A stretch of 64,000 bases of DNA from Seongchinamella unica (GTDB taxonomy: Bacteria; Pseudomonadota; Gammaproteobacteria; Pseudomonadales; Halieaceae), in NCBI RefSeq assembly GCF_004354085.1, contig NZ_SMSE01000003.1, positions 310,001 through 374,000 on the forward strand, in the 5' to 3' direction. Positions within the stretch are counted from its first letter, which is position 1. The number at the start of each line of letters is the position of its first letter. Below are positions 19,424-28,014 of the stretch, piece after piece. Both the position numbers and the translations under genes were made by a program. The notes under the pieces were generated by a model that searched no databases, was not told where the DNA came from, and saw nothing but the letters and a program-made list of their open reading frames with translations.

Positions 19424-22367
19424 CCTCACCCAGATCCTGCTGGTTGTCGCCTTTTACCTGTCCGGGTTGTTTGTCGTCGCCCTGCTGGCAGACCGCAACA
19501 TCATTCCCCGGCGAATCAGCCACCACCCGGCGGTATATGTACTGTCGCTCGGGGTATTTGCCGGTGCCATGGCCAGTAACGGGGTCATCGAGGTGGCAAC
19601 CCGCTATGGCTATAACTTCCTGCTCTATTACGCCGGGGTCGGCATGATGTTCGTGCTGGCCGCCCTGTTGCTGATCCCGCTGCTGCGGCTGTCACGGATC
19701 TACCAGCTGGCCTCGGTCGCCGACTTGCTCACCTTTCGCTTCCGCAGCCCGCGGGTGGGCGCGGCCGTGACCATCGCCATGTGCCTGGCAATGCTCCCCA
19801 TGCTGGCGCTGCAGATACAGGCAGTGGGCGACAGCGTGCATATCCTCGCCGGACACAGCCACCTTGAGGAACAGGAGGGTTTCCACCACCAGGGCGTGGC
19901 CCTGCTGACCTGCCTGATCATCGGCGTATTCGCCATCCTGTTCGGCACCCGTCACGTGTCCTCCCAGGACCGCAACACCGGCCTGGTCACTGCCATGGCC
20001 TTTGAGTCCCTGGTCAAACTGGGGGCGATGTTCCTGCTCATGCTGGTGGCCGTCACCCAGGTGTTTGACGGACCGGCCGATATCCAGAAGTGGCTGCATG
20101 AATTCCCGCCAGCCCGGGACCAGATGACCCACAAGCTGCCAATCGACAACGCCCATGCCTCCCTGCTGGTGTTTTTCGCCGGCGCGGTCTGCATGCCGCA
20201 CATCTTTCACATGCTGTTTGCCGAAAACACCGAGAGCGAAGACCTGCGGCGGGCCTCCTGGGGCATGCCACTTTACCTGATGCTGCTCAGCCTTCCGGTG
20301 CTGCCGGTGGCCTGGGCCGGGATGCGGCTGGAGCACACCCTGCCCATGGCCTATTCCGGCCTGGCCATGGGCATCCGTCTGGACTCGGTCCCGGTGGCGG
20401 GGGCTGCTTTCATTGCCACCCTGTCCGCGGCCAGTGCCACCATTGTGGTTACCACGCTGGCGCTGGCCAACATGTGCCTGAATCACCTGGTGCTGCCGTC
20501 ACGCGTTCTCAATCTGGGCCACGACGACGATATTTACCGCAACCTGCGCTGGCTCAGGCGCGCCCTGATCACCATCCTGCTGCTGGCCGGATTCCTGTTT
20601 TACCTGGGCCTCAACGGCCGCCAGAGCCTGGTGGAACTGGCCCTGGTGGCATTCTCCGGTACCCTGCAGTTCCTGCCGGGCCTGGTGGCCACGGCCTACT
20701 GGCCCAATGCCAACCGAAAAGGACTGCTGGCGGGGCTCTGGGGCGGCCTGGGATTCTGGTTGATAACCGTGATGCTGCCCGCCACCCGCGGCTATGTTCC
20801 GGAAATCGGCCAGCTGTTCAGCTCCATGATCGCCGACCAGAACGGCATCTGGACAATCGCCACCATGCTCGCCCTCGCCATTAACGTCGCCCTGTTTGTG
20901 GTGGTGTCGCTGCTGACCCCGACCAGCGAGGAGGAGCGGGTGGCGGCGGAGATCTGTTCCATGGACGACCTCTCGCGACCGATTCGCCAGCCACTGCCGG
21001 TGGGCAGTGCCGCCGAGTTTGCCGAGAAGCTGGCGCCGGCGCTGGGCGAGCGAACCGCCTCCGCGGAGGTCGACAGGGCCCTTGCCCAACTGCAGTTTGA
21101 CCAGCAGGAAAGCCGCCCCTACGCCCTGCGGCGATTGCGACGCCGGGTGGAGGCCAACCTCTCCGGCCTGCTCGGTCCGGCGGTCGCGCACAATATCATC
21201 GAACGCTGCATACCCTACGCGGCCGGCGGTACCGAGGACATCAACCTGATCGAGCGCAGCCTGGACGCACCCCATATCCAGTTCACCGGGCTGGCGGCCG
21301 ACCTGGACGCCCTGCGCCGCCGCTACCGGGAAACCCTGGACACCCTGCCCGTGGGTATTTGCTCCCTGGGGGCTGACGGCGAGCTACTGATGTGGAACCT
21401 CAGCATGCAGGAAATGACCGACGTGCACGCCGGTGACGTGCTGGGCTCATTGATCACCGCCCTTCCCGATCCCTGGCGCAGCCTGCTGGTGGAGTTCAGC
21501 GCCAGTGACAGCGACATTATCCTCAAGACCGAAGTCACCATCGACGCCGACAACCCACGCTGGGTAAGCCTGCACAAAACCATTACCGCCGATGGCGACA
21601 CCATCATCCTGGTGGAGGACATCAGCGCGATTGAACTCATGGAGGAGGAACTGCTGCACAACGAGCGGCTCGCCTCCATCGGCCGCCTGGCCGCGGGCGT
21701 GGCGCATGAAATCGGCAACCCGGTGACGGGCATCGCCTGCCTGGCGCAGAACCTGGAATACGAGGACGATCCGGAAGAAGTCGGCATCGCCGCCCGCGAC
21801 ATTCTCAAACAGACGGAGCGGGTCAGCCGGATTGTGGAATCCCTGGTCAACTTTTCCCACGTGGGCTCCAGCGGCTCGGAACTGGAGCTGGGGCCCTGCA
21901 ACCTGGCCGACTGTGTCGACGAGGCCATTCACCTGCTCACCCTGGACCGGGAGGCCCAGCAGGTCACCTACCGCAACCAGTGCGATCGCGAACTGCTGGT
22001 TCTGGCGGACACCCAGCGCCTGTTGCAGGTATTTGTCAATATTCTGGGTAACGCCCGCGATGCCTGTGATGCAGACGGCCTGGTGCTGGTGCGCGCCTAT
22101 ACCGATGGTGAACGGGTGCTGGTGGATGTGGACGATAATGGCAGCGGCATTCCCAGCCACCTGCAAAGCCAGATTTTCGAGCCCTTTTTCACCACCAAGG
22201 AGCCAGGGTCCGGCACCGGCCTGGGGCTCGCACTGGTGTACAGTATCATGGAGGAACTGGGCGGCACGGTGCAACTCACCAGCCCCCTCCACGAGGGGCC
22301 TTCGCCCGGCACCCGCTTCACCCTGCAGCTCAATCGCGCCAGTTATGGTGGCGCCTTCGATGTGTAA
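19413..22367 (+). CDS. cbrA: Sensor histidine kinase CbrA (SSS transporter-like N-terminus)
   Basis: A 984-residue sensor kinase. The first 500 residues or so form a sodium:solute symporter-like region with about 13 membrane helices. A linker and PAS-like segment (about residues 640-735) follow, then a HisKA box with phospho-acceptor His765 ([12 protein letters not shown]) and an ATPase domain ([30 protein letters not shown]). CbrA with CbrB controls carbon/nitrogen balance in Pseudomonas and may sense uptake through its transporter-like part. Gene order gluQ-cbrX-cbrA-cbrB supports the name. Confidence 0.92.
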   Translation: MNYSLTQILLVVAFYLSGLFVVALLADRNIIPRRISHHPAVYVLSLGVFAGAMASNGVIEVATRYGYNFLLYYAGVGMMFVLAALLLIPLLRLSRIYQLASVADLLTFRFRSPRVGAAVTIAMCLAMLPMLALQIQAVGDSVHILAGHSHLEEQEGFHHQGVALLTCLIIGVFAILFGTRHVSSQDRNTGLVTAMAFESLVKLGAMFLLMLVAVTQVFDGPADIQKWLHEFPPARDQMTHKLPIDNAHASLLVFFAGAVCMPHIFHMLFAENTESEDLRRASWGMPLYLMLLSLPVLPVAWAGMRLEHTLPMAYSGLAMGIRLDSVPVAGAAFIATLSAASATIVVTTLALANMCLNHLVLPSRVLNLGHDDDIYRNLRWLRRALITILLLAGFLFYLGLNGRQSLVELALVAFSGTLQFLPGLVATAYWPNANRKGLLAGLWGGLGFWLITVMLPATRGYVPEIGQLFSSMIADQNGIWTIATMLALAINVALFVVVSLLTPTSEEERVAAEICSMDDLSRPIRQPLPVGSAAEFAEKLAPALGERTASAEVDRALAQLQFDQQESRPYALRRLRRRVEANLSGLLGPAVAHNIIERCIPYAAGGTEDINLIERSLDAPHIQFTGLAADLDALRRRYRETLDTLPVGICSLGADGELLMWNLSMQEMTDVHAGDVLGSLITALPDPWRSLLVEFSASDSDIILKTEVTIDADNPRWVSLHKTITADGDTIILVEDISAIELMEEELLHNERLASIGRLAAGVAHEIGNPVTGIACLAQNLEYEDDPEEVGIAARDILKQTERVSRIVESLVNFSHVGSSGSELELGPCNLADCVDEAIHLLTLDREAQQVTYRNQCDRELLVLADTQRLLQVFVNILGNARDACDADGLVLVRAYTDGERVLVDVDDNGSGIPSHLQSQIFEPFFTTKEPGSGTGLGLALVYSIMEELGGTVQLTSPLHEGPSPGTRFTLQLNRASYGGAFDV

Positions 22368-22421
22368 CCCTACTCCACACGTTACCGGCAAACTGGCAAA
22401 TTTTTCACAGTCAGAGTATGT

Positions 22422-22447
22422 TGTTACGGGTGATTCGCCAGGTAACA
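22422..22447. promoter_or_regulatory. TGTTAC/GTAACA inverted repeat before cbrB
   Basis: TGTTAC (22422-22427) and GTAACA (22442-22447) are inverted half-sites 14 bases apart, ending five bases before the cbrB ATG. Another GTTAC lies at 22381-22385, and GTAAC at the cbrA stop. The same element recurs upstream of the crcZ-like promoter, so it may be a CbrB site giving autoregulation. Confidence 0.4.
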
Positions 22448-22451
22448 CCTT

Positions 22452-23900
22452 ATGCAAAAAATACTCGTGGTCGAGGATGAATCGGTCATCCGCAATGCCC
22501 TGCGCCGCCTGCTTGAGCGCAGTGGCTACGAGGTCAGCGAAGCAGGTTCGGTTCAACAGGCAGAGGCTGACTTCCGTTTTGCCGACTTCGACCTGATCAT
22601 CTCTGACCTGCGTCTGCCGGGAGCCCCCGGCACCGACCTGATTAAGAAGGCCGGTGACGTACCGGTGCTGATCATGACCAGCTACGCCAGCCTGCGATCC
22701 GCGGTCGACTCGATGCGCATGGGCGCGGTGGACTATATCGCCAAGCCTTTCGATCACGGTGACATGGTCAGTGCGGTGGAGCGCATCATCGCCGACCATC
22801 CTACCGCCCGGGCCCAGAAGCGGAATTCGGCCGGCAACGACGGCCAGGGCAGCCCGGGGCATGGCTCGGGCATTATCGGCAACTGCCCTGCCATGCAGAC
22901 CCTGTATACCCAAATCAGCCGAATGGCCCCCACCGAATCGACCGTGCTGGTACTCGGTGAAACCGGCACCGGCAAGGAGCTGGTCGCCCGCAGTATCCAC
23001 CGGCAAAGCAGTCGCGCTGACAAAACCCTGATTTCCGTCAACTGTGCGGCGATTCCCGACACCCTGATCGAGTCGGAGTTGTTCGGCTACGAAAAGGGCG
23101 CCTTTACCGGCGCCAATGCCAGCCGCATGGGCCTGATCGAGGCTGCAGACGGAGGAACCCTGTTCCTCGACGAAATTGGCGAATTGCCCATGGAGGCCCA
23201 GGCCCGCCTGCTGCGATTCATCCAGGAAGGGGAAATCAGGCGCATCGGCTCGGTCCACTCACGCAAGGTCAATGTACGACTCATATGTGCCACCCACCGC
23301 AACCTGCAGCAGCTGTCTGTCGAGGGCCAGTTCCGCCAGGACCTTTACTACCGCATCAACGTCCTGCGCCTGTCGCTGCCACCGCTGCGCGAGCGCGGCA
23401 AGGACATCCTTCATCTGGCAGAGAGCATGCTGCAGGCGCAAACGCAAAAGCTGGGGAAACCGGCAATGCACCTGTCGCCGCGAGCCATACAGGCCATCAC
23501 CACCTACCAGTGGCCGGGCAATGTGCGCGAGCTGGAACACGCCATCGAGCGGGCGGTCATTCTTTCCGAAACCGAGGAAATCGACAATGACAGCCTCGGC
23601 ATCGACCTGGAACTGGTCAATATCAATCGCATCCGCGGCCAGGACGGCCTGCCCGCAGCCGGTAGCAGCCGCAGCGGAGCAAGTAGCAGCGCCAACGAAC
23701 CCCAGGAAGACCTCTCGCTGGAGGATTACTTCCAGCGTTTCGTGCTGGAGCACCAGGATTCCATGAGCGAGACCGAACTGGCCCAGAAACTCGGTGTCAG
23801 CCGTAAATGCCTGTGGGAGCGACGCCAGCGGTTCGGCATACCCCGGAGCAAGTCAGGCACCGCCGCGCGTCGCCGCAAGAGCCAGTCCCGGGCCAACTAG
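22452..23900 (+). CDS. cbrB: Sigma-54-dependent response regulator CbrB
   Basis: A 482-residue NtrC-family activator. The receiver domain has phospho-acceptor Asp52 (ISDLRLPG). The AAA+ domain has Walker A GETGTGKE and the sigma-54 contact loop GAFTGA. The C-terminal Fis-type helix-turn-helix is ETELAQKLGVSRKCLWERR. It is the partner of CbrA and in Pseudomonas activates crcZ with RpoN. Here a sigma-54 promoter lies directly downstream, which agrees with that role. Confidence 0.94.
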   Translation: MQKILVVEDESVIRNALRRLLERSGYEVSEAGSVQQAEADFRFADFDLIISDLRLPGAPGTDLIKKAGDVPVLIMTSYASLRSAVDSMRMGAVDYIAKPFDHGDMVSAVERIIADHPTARAQKRNSAGNDGQGSPGHGSGIIGNCPAMQTLYTQISRMAPTESTVLVLGETGTGKELVARSIHRQSSRADKTLISVNCAAIPDTLIESELFGYEKGAFTGANASRMGLIEAADGGTLFLDEIGELPMEAQARLLRFIQEGEIRRIGSVHSRKVNVRLICATHRNLQQLSVEGQFRQDLYYRINVLRLSLPPLRERGKDILHLAESMLQAQTQKLGKPAMHLSPRAIQAITTYQWPGNVRELEHAIERAVILSETEEIDNDSLGIDLELVNINRIRGQDGLPAAGSSRSGASSSANEPQEDLSLEDYFQRFVLEHQDSMSETELAQKLGVSRKCLWERRQRFGIPRSKSGTAARRRKSQSRAN

Positions 23901-23902
23901 GC

Positions 23903-23950
23903 GTTACCTGGCACTCCCCGCGTTACAAAATCCGGTGTAATAACGTAACA
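23903..23950. promoter_or_regulatory. GTTAC upstream activator cluster of the crcZ-like promoter (probable CbrB sites)
   Basis: Three elements lie within 48 bases: GCGTTACC (GTTAC 23903-23907), GCGTTACA (GTTAC 23922-23926) and, inverted, AACGTAACA (GTAAC 23945-23949). They are centred about 100-150 bases upstream of the predicted sigma-54 start, the usual enhancer distance. Assignment to CbrB rests on my recollection of a TGTTAC-type CbrB motif and on position. Confidence 0.5.
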
Positions 23951-24024
23951 GTGGCCCATTTTAACAAGAATATAACAATTGCTATAAATACCTATCTTGT
24001 TGATTTTTAAAGTTATTTAATGGG

Positions 24025-24042
24025 TTGGCACGCTGAATGCAA
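24025..24042 (+). promoter_or_regulatory. Sigma-54 (RpoN) -24/-12 promoter of the crcZ-like RNA
   Basis: TTGGCACGCTGAATGCAA has the invariant GG (24027-24028) and GC (24039-24040) exactly ten bases apart, and TGGCACG matches the -24 consensus fully. Transcription would begin near 24052. An IHF-like sequence on the minus strand (AATCAACAAGATA, about 23993-24005) lies between this promoter and the GTTAC sites, which is the standard layout for DNA bending in sigma-54 activation. Confidence 0.8.
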
Positions 24043-24051
24043 TTACCGGCG

Positions 24052-24340
24052 CGGTGTCACCAATAAAAATAACAGGCGCTGCAATAAAAATAACACTATT
24101 CACTATGGACCTGGATGGGGAAGTTTACTTCCCCTTCAATTTCCTTGTATTTTTTTCAGGCAGGCGCTGGCCGTTGAGGGTCGATTGCTCATGCCTGAAC
24201 CCGGTGAATAATTACCGTTTTTGCTTTAGGCATAACAATAAAACTATGTTTCTATAGTGCCTATAACAATAACAGCACCCCAGAAATAACAATAACTCCT
24301 GACGTGAGACCTGGATGGGGAAGACTTTGTCTTCCCCGTC
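24052..24340 (+). ncRNA. crcZ: CrcZ-like Hfq/Crc-titrating small RNA
   Basis: The 530-bp cbrB-pcnB gap has no reading frame of note but contains five A-rich motifs of the type bound by Hfq with Crc: AATAAAAATAACA (24062, 24083), ATAACAATAAAA (24232), ATAACAATAACA (24263) and AAATAACAATAAC (24284). Two hairpins with the identical lead GACCTGGATGGGGAAG (24108 and 24308, exactly 200 bp apart) close two modules; their stems pair GGGGAAG with CTTCCCC. Pseudomonas CrcZ occupies this same place. The 5' end is inferred from the sigma-54 promoter. The 3' end could be near 24135 or 24340. Confidence 0.75.
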
Positions 24341-24430
24341 ATTCATGCTGCCGTTACCGCCTCTTGAGACCCGCCATCTGTGGTAGACTGCGCGCCTCCA
24401 AACAGGCCAAAAGTACAGGCGTAAATCTCT

Positions 24431-25732
24431 TTGAAAGTCATCCCCAGGGACCAGCACTGCATTTCCCGTAAAAACATCAGCGACGGCGCGCTGAAGGTCA
24501 TGTCCCGCCTGCGCTCCCAGGGCCACCAGGCCTACCTCGTCGGCGGCGCGGTTCGCGACCTGCTACTGGGCGGTCACCCCAAGGACTTTGATATTGCCAC
24601 CGACGCCACCCCGGAAGAAGTCCACGGATTGTTTCGCAATTCGCGGATCATAGGCCGGCGTTTCCGCATCGTGCACGTGCGCTTTGGCAGGGAGGTCATC
24701 GAAGTCACCACCTTTCGCGGGCACCATGAAAGCGGCGACGAGGCCAGCCCCGCCACCGGCGGCAATCATTCCCGTCAGTCCGACAAGGGACTGCTGCTGC
24801 GCGATAACGTATACGGCACCCTGGAGGAGGACGCAGTTCGCCGTGACCTCACCGTTAATGCCCTGTACTACGACGCCGGCAAATTCGAGGTCTTCGACCA
24901 TGTACACGGCCTCGATGACCTGCAAAACCGTCAGGTTTGCGTCATTGGCGAGCCGGAAGTGCGCTACCGCGAAGACCCGGTCAGAATGCTGCGGGCGGTG
25001 CGCTTTGCCGCCAAGCTGGACTTCGACATAGAGGCGCAGACCGCCGCGGCCATCCCGAAGTGCGCCCACCTGTTGCGGGAAATCCCCCCGGCGCGACTGT
25101 TTGACGAATTTCTCAAGCTGTTTCTCTCAGGTTATGGCGCAGCAACGCTGGAACAGTTGTTGGAACACGACCTCCTGCAATACCTGTTCGACGAGACCAG
25201 CCACCTGGTTCACGAGGATCCGGAATCACTGGCCCTGATCCGTGCGGCGATGACCAACACCGACCAGCGTATTGCCGAGGAGAAGCCGGTCACCCCGGCA
25301 TTTATTCTCGCCGCCCTGCTCTGGCCCGTTGCCTCACGCACCGCCAGCGAACTGGAAAGCCGCGGCGACTCACCCATGGTGGCCATTCACAGTGCCGCCC
25401 AGCAAACCATTGCCGAGGCCAGCACCCAGTTGTCCATCCCCCGCCGTTTCAGCCAGCCCATGCGGGAAATCTGGGAATTCCAGTTACGCCTGCAGCGGCG
25501 CCAGGGCAAGAAAGCGGCAGAACTGGTCGAACACCGGCGCTTTCGGGCCGCCTACGACTTTCTCCTGCTGCGGGAACAGGCCGGCGAGGAGACCGCTGAT
25601 CTGGGCGCCTGGTGGACCGAGTTCCAGACCCTCAATATGGACCAGCGCATGGACCAGGCAGGCAGTGCCCCCGGAAGTACGTCCGGCCGCAGGCGCAGGC
25701 CACGCCGGCGCCGCAACCCGAAACAGGCATGA
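24431..25732 (+). CDS. pcnB: Poly(A) polymerase I
   Basis: A 433-residue nucleotidyltransferase that adds 3' poly(A) tails to RNA, promoting decay. The catalytic segment is LVGGAVRDLLLGGHPKDFDIATDATPEE split here as LVGGAVRDLLLGG and DFDIATDATPEE, with the two Asp in DFDIA; REDPVRMLRAVRFA is the second conserved block. The C-terminus is Arg-rich (RRRRPRRRR). No ATG exists: an in-frame TAA is three codons before the TTG at 24431, so TTG (or ATC at 24425) starts it. E. coli pcnB also begins with a rare codon. Overlaps folK by ATGA. Confidence 0.94.
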   Translation: MKVIPRDQHCISRKNISDGALKVMSRLRSQGHQAYLVGGAVRDLLLGGHPKDFDIATDATPEEVHGLFRNSRIIGRRFRIVHVRFGREVIEVTTFRGHHESGDEASPATGGNHSRQSDKGLLLRDNVYGTLEEDAVRRDLTVNALYYDAGKFEVFDHVHGLDDLQNRQVCVIGEPEVRYREDPVRMLRAVRFAAKLDFDIEAQTAAAIPKCAHLLREIPPARLFDEFLKLFLSGYGAATLEQLLEHDLLQYLFDETSHLVHEDPESLALIRAAMTNTDQRIAEEKPVTPAFILAALLWPVASRTASELESRGDSPMVAIHSAAQQTIAEASTQLSIPRRFSQPMREIWEFQLRLQRRQGKKAAELVEHRRFRAAYDFLLLREQAGEETADLGAWWTEFQTLNMDQRMDQAGSAPGSTSGRRRRPRRRRNPKQA

Positions 25733-26247
25733 TCGACGTTTTTGTTGCCCTGGGCAGTAACCTGCAGCAGCCGCTGGCACAACTGCAACAGGCCACCGCG
25801 GCCATCGCCGCCCTGCCAGCCTCTGCCCTCATCCGCACCTCGAGCGTTTACCGCAGCGCTGCGGTGGGCCCCGGGGACCAGCCCGATTACCTCAACGCCG
25901 TGGTGCAGCTACGGACGACAATGGCGCCACTGACCCTGCTGGACGCGCTGCAGGCGATAGAAAACCGGCAGGGCCGGGTACGGGAACAGCGATGGGGTGC
26001 GCGCACCCTGGACCTGGACATCCTGCTCTATGGCGCCGAAGCCCTGCAAACGCCACGACTGGCGATTCCCCACCCCCGCATGACAGCGCGCGATTTCGTG
26101 CTTTATCCCCTGCTGGAGATCAGCGGCCCAAATTTGATGCTGCCCGGAGGCGCGGAACTTGGTACATTAATAGCCGCCTGTCCACGGGGCCAGTTGCAGA
26201 AAACCGATTTCTCCCTGCTCCCCGGCAACAACGACAGCGATGATTAA
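25729..26247 (+). CDS. folK: 2-amino-4-hydroxy-6-hydroxymethyldihydropteridine pyrophosphokinase
   Basis: A 172-residue HPPK that transfers pyrophosphate from ATP to the pterin in folate synthesis. VALGSNLQQP, the RTSSVYRSAAVGPGDQPDYLNAV region and the signature RWGARTLDLDILLYG are present, with the metal-binding Asp pair in DLDILLYG. The ATG overlaps the pcnB stop, so the two are translationally coupled. Pseudomonas has the same pcnB-folK-pan order. Confidence 0.94.
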   Translation: MIDVFVALGSNLQQPLAQLQQATAAIAALPASALIRTSSVYRSAAVGPGDQPDYLNAVVQLRTTMAPLTLLDALQAIENRQGRVREQRWGARTLDLDILLYGAEALQTPRLAIPHPRMTARDFVLYPLLEISGPNLMLPGGAELGTLIAACPRGQLQKTDFSLLPGNNDSDD

Positions 26248-26274
26248 CCAGGCCCGGAGCGGGAGACTTAGGCC

Positions 26275-26937
26275 ATTAAAATCGACCTGAAAGGGCGCAC
26301 CCCCCCATCGTACATTGCCGTAGAAGGCCCCATCGGGGTGGGCAAAACAACGCTCACCAAACGGCTGGCCACGACCTTCAACTACCAGGTTCTGCTGGAG
26401 GAAGCGGAGCAGAACCCTTTCCTGGAAAAGTTCTACCGCAATCGCCAGCAGGCCGCCCTGGCGACCCAGTTATTCTTCCTTTTCCAGCGCTCGCAGAAGA
26501 TCCAGGACCTGCGCCAGGCTGACATCTTCGAGCCGGTGAGAGTGGCGGACTTCCTGATCGAGAAAGACCCGCTGTTCGCCCGCATCAACCTCGACCGGGA
26601 AGAATTCCAGCTCTATGAAAAGGTCTACCAGCAGTTGACCATCGACTCTCCCCGGCCCGATCTGGTGATCTACCTGCAGGCCTCAACCGATGTGCTGTTG
26701 TCGCGCATAGAGAGCCGTGGAATCGCCGCCGAACAGGTCATTGAGCGGGACTACCTGGAGCGCCTCAACGAAGTGTACAGTGAGTTCTTTCTATATTACG
26801 ATGGCGCCCCACTGCTCATCGTCAATGCCAGCGAAATCGACCTGGCCAATAGCGATGCAGACTACAGCCACCTGGTGGACTACCTGCTGGATATTCGCAG
26901 CGGTCGCCATTATTTCAACCCGACATTTTTCGGATAA
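26275..26937 (+). CDS. Deoxynucleoside kinase family protein
   Basis: A kinase of the deoxyadenosine/deoxyguanosine-kinase family that phosphorylates nucleosides for salvage. The P-loop is GPIGVGKTT (residues 18-26 of my model); FEPVRVADFLIEKD has the substrate-binding acid, and the ERDYLERLNEVY lid helix follows. A stop codon (26269-26271) lies just upstream, and the first GTG (26338) falls inside the P-loop, so it cannot be the start. ATT at 26275, nine bases after GGGAG, is the best start; 220 residues result. CTG at 26287 is an alternative. Confidence 0.82.
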   Translation: MKIDLKGRTPPSYIAVEGPIGVGKTTLTKRLATTFNYQVLLEEAEQNPFLEKFYRNRQQAALATQLFFLFQRSQKIQDLRQADIFEPVRVADFLIEKDPLFARINLDREEFQLYEKVYQQLTIDSPRPDLVIYLQASTDVLLSRIESRGIAAEQVIERDYLERLNEVYSEFFLYYDGAPLLIVNASEIDLANSDADYSHLVDYLLDIRSGRHYFNPTFFG

Positions 26938-26952
26938 AACACAAGGCAGGCT

Positions 26953-27744
26953 ATGGGCAAGGTCACCATAAGCACCCTGGACAAGATGAAGGCGGCAGGC
27001 GAGAAGTTTGTCTGCATTACGGCCTACGATGCCACCTTCGCCCGCCTTGTCAGTGAAGCGGGTGCAGAAACCATACTGGTCGGTGACTCCCTGGGTATGG
27101 TGCTGCAGGGCCACGACAGCACCATCCAGGTGACTGTCGACGATATGGCCTATCACACCGAATGTGTGTGTCGGGCGGCTCCGGACTCACTGGTGATCGC
27201 CGATATGCCCTTCATGAGCTACACCACGCCCGAGCAGACCATGGTCAATGCCACTGCCCTGATGCAGGCGGGCGCGCAGATGATCAAGATGGAAGGCGGC
27301 ACCTGGCTTTCAGAGAGCATCAGCATGCTGGTTGAGCGCGGCCTGCCGGTGTGTGCCCACCTGGGCCTGACGCCACAATCGGTCAACCAGTTCGGCGGTT
27401 TCAAAGTGCAGGGCCGCACCCCCAAGGAGGCCAAGTCCATTCTCGCCGACGCGGTGGAAATCCAGGACGCCGGCGCCAGCCTGCTGGTGCTGGAATGCAT
27501 CCCGGCCCACCTGGCGGCCGATATTTCCTCCAAACTGGACATCCCGGTCATCGGCATTGGCGCCGGCGCCGGCACCGACGCCCAGGTCCTGGTGATGCAT
27601 GACCTGCTCGGGCTTTCCAGCCACAGCGCCCGCTTCGTGCAGAACTTCATGGAGGGCCAGGACACCATCCAGGGCGCCCTCAAGGCCTTCGTCGATGCCG
27701 TTAAATCCGGTGACTACCCGCGGGAAGAGCACACCTACAGCTAG
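26953..27744 (+). CDS. panB: 3-methyl-2-oxobutanoate hydroxymethyltransferase
   Basis: A 263-residue enzyme adding a hydroxymethyl group from methylene-THF to ketoisovalerate, the first committed step to pantothenate. [14 protein letters not shown], the metal-ligand segment [15 protein letters not shown] and KMEGG with [11 protein letters not shown] match the family along its length. It begins 15 bases after the kinase stop. Together with panC it makes pantoate and joins it to beta-alanine. Confidence 0.96.
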   Translation: MGKVTISTLDKMKAAGEKFVCITAYDATFARLVSEAGAETILVGDSLGMVLQGHDSTIQVTVDDMAYHTECVCRAAPDSLVIADMPFMSYTTPEQTMVNATALMQAGAQMIKMEGGTWLSESISMLVERGLPVCAHLGLTPQSVNQFGGFKVQGRTPKEAKSILADAVEIQDAGASLLVLECIPAHLAADISSKLDIPVIGIGAGAGTDAQVLVMHDLLGLSSHSARFVQNFMEGQDTIQGALKAFVDAVKSGDYPREEHTYS

Positions 27745-27775
27745 GCACTACCCTCCATCGACTGCCTGGCGCGTT

Positions 27776-27794
27776 TTGCACCATTTTAGTGCAA
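27776..27794. promoter_or_regulatory. NtrC-type palindrome in the panB-panC gap
   Basis: TTGCACCATTTTAGTGCAA is a palindrome with perfect 6-base arms and resembles NtrC sites (TGCACC-N4/5-GGTGCA). It lies 31 bases after panB and about 220 bases before panC. No sigma-54 promoter with correct spacing follows (the nearest, around TGGGGCATACTTGCC, is one base short). The remaining 27745-28014 shows nothing else I can name. Confidence 0.35.
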
Positions 27795-28014
27795 ATCGCG
27801 ACCAAACGACCACCTCCCGCCTGCGCGATAGCCGGTGACCACGGCTGCGTCCGCCGGTCACAGGGCCCGCTAATTTTCCCGTTTGTACCGTTGCCCGTGC
27901 CCGGAGCATGGGGCATACTTGCCCTCCCTCCAGCACTGCATTCTGGAGCGGGTTTATCGACTAGTGTGACTACTGGTTTAGCGTCGCCAATCCATTCCGC
28001 GGGATGAGGTAGAT

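Noticed and set aside
21447-23258. A 603-codon open frame opposite cbrA and cbrB
   Set aside because: It crosses two well-supported genes and their gap, is His/Gln/Gly-rich and has no motif; it is an antisense shadow.
27915-27935. Sigma-54 promoter upstream of panC (TGGGGCATACTTGCC)
   Set aside because: The distance between the GG and GC elements is nine, not ten, bases.
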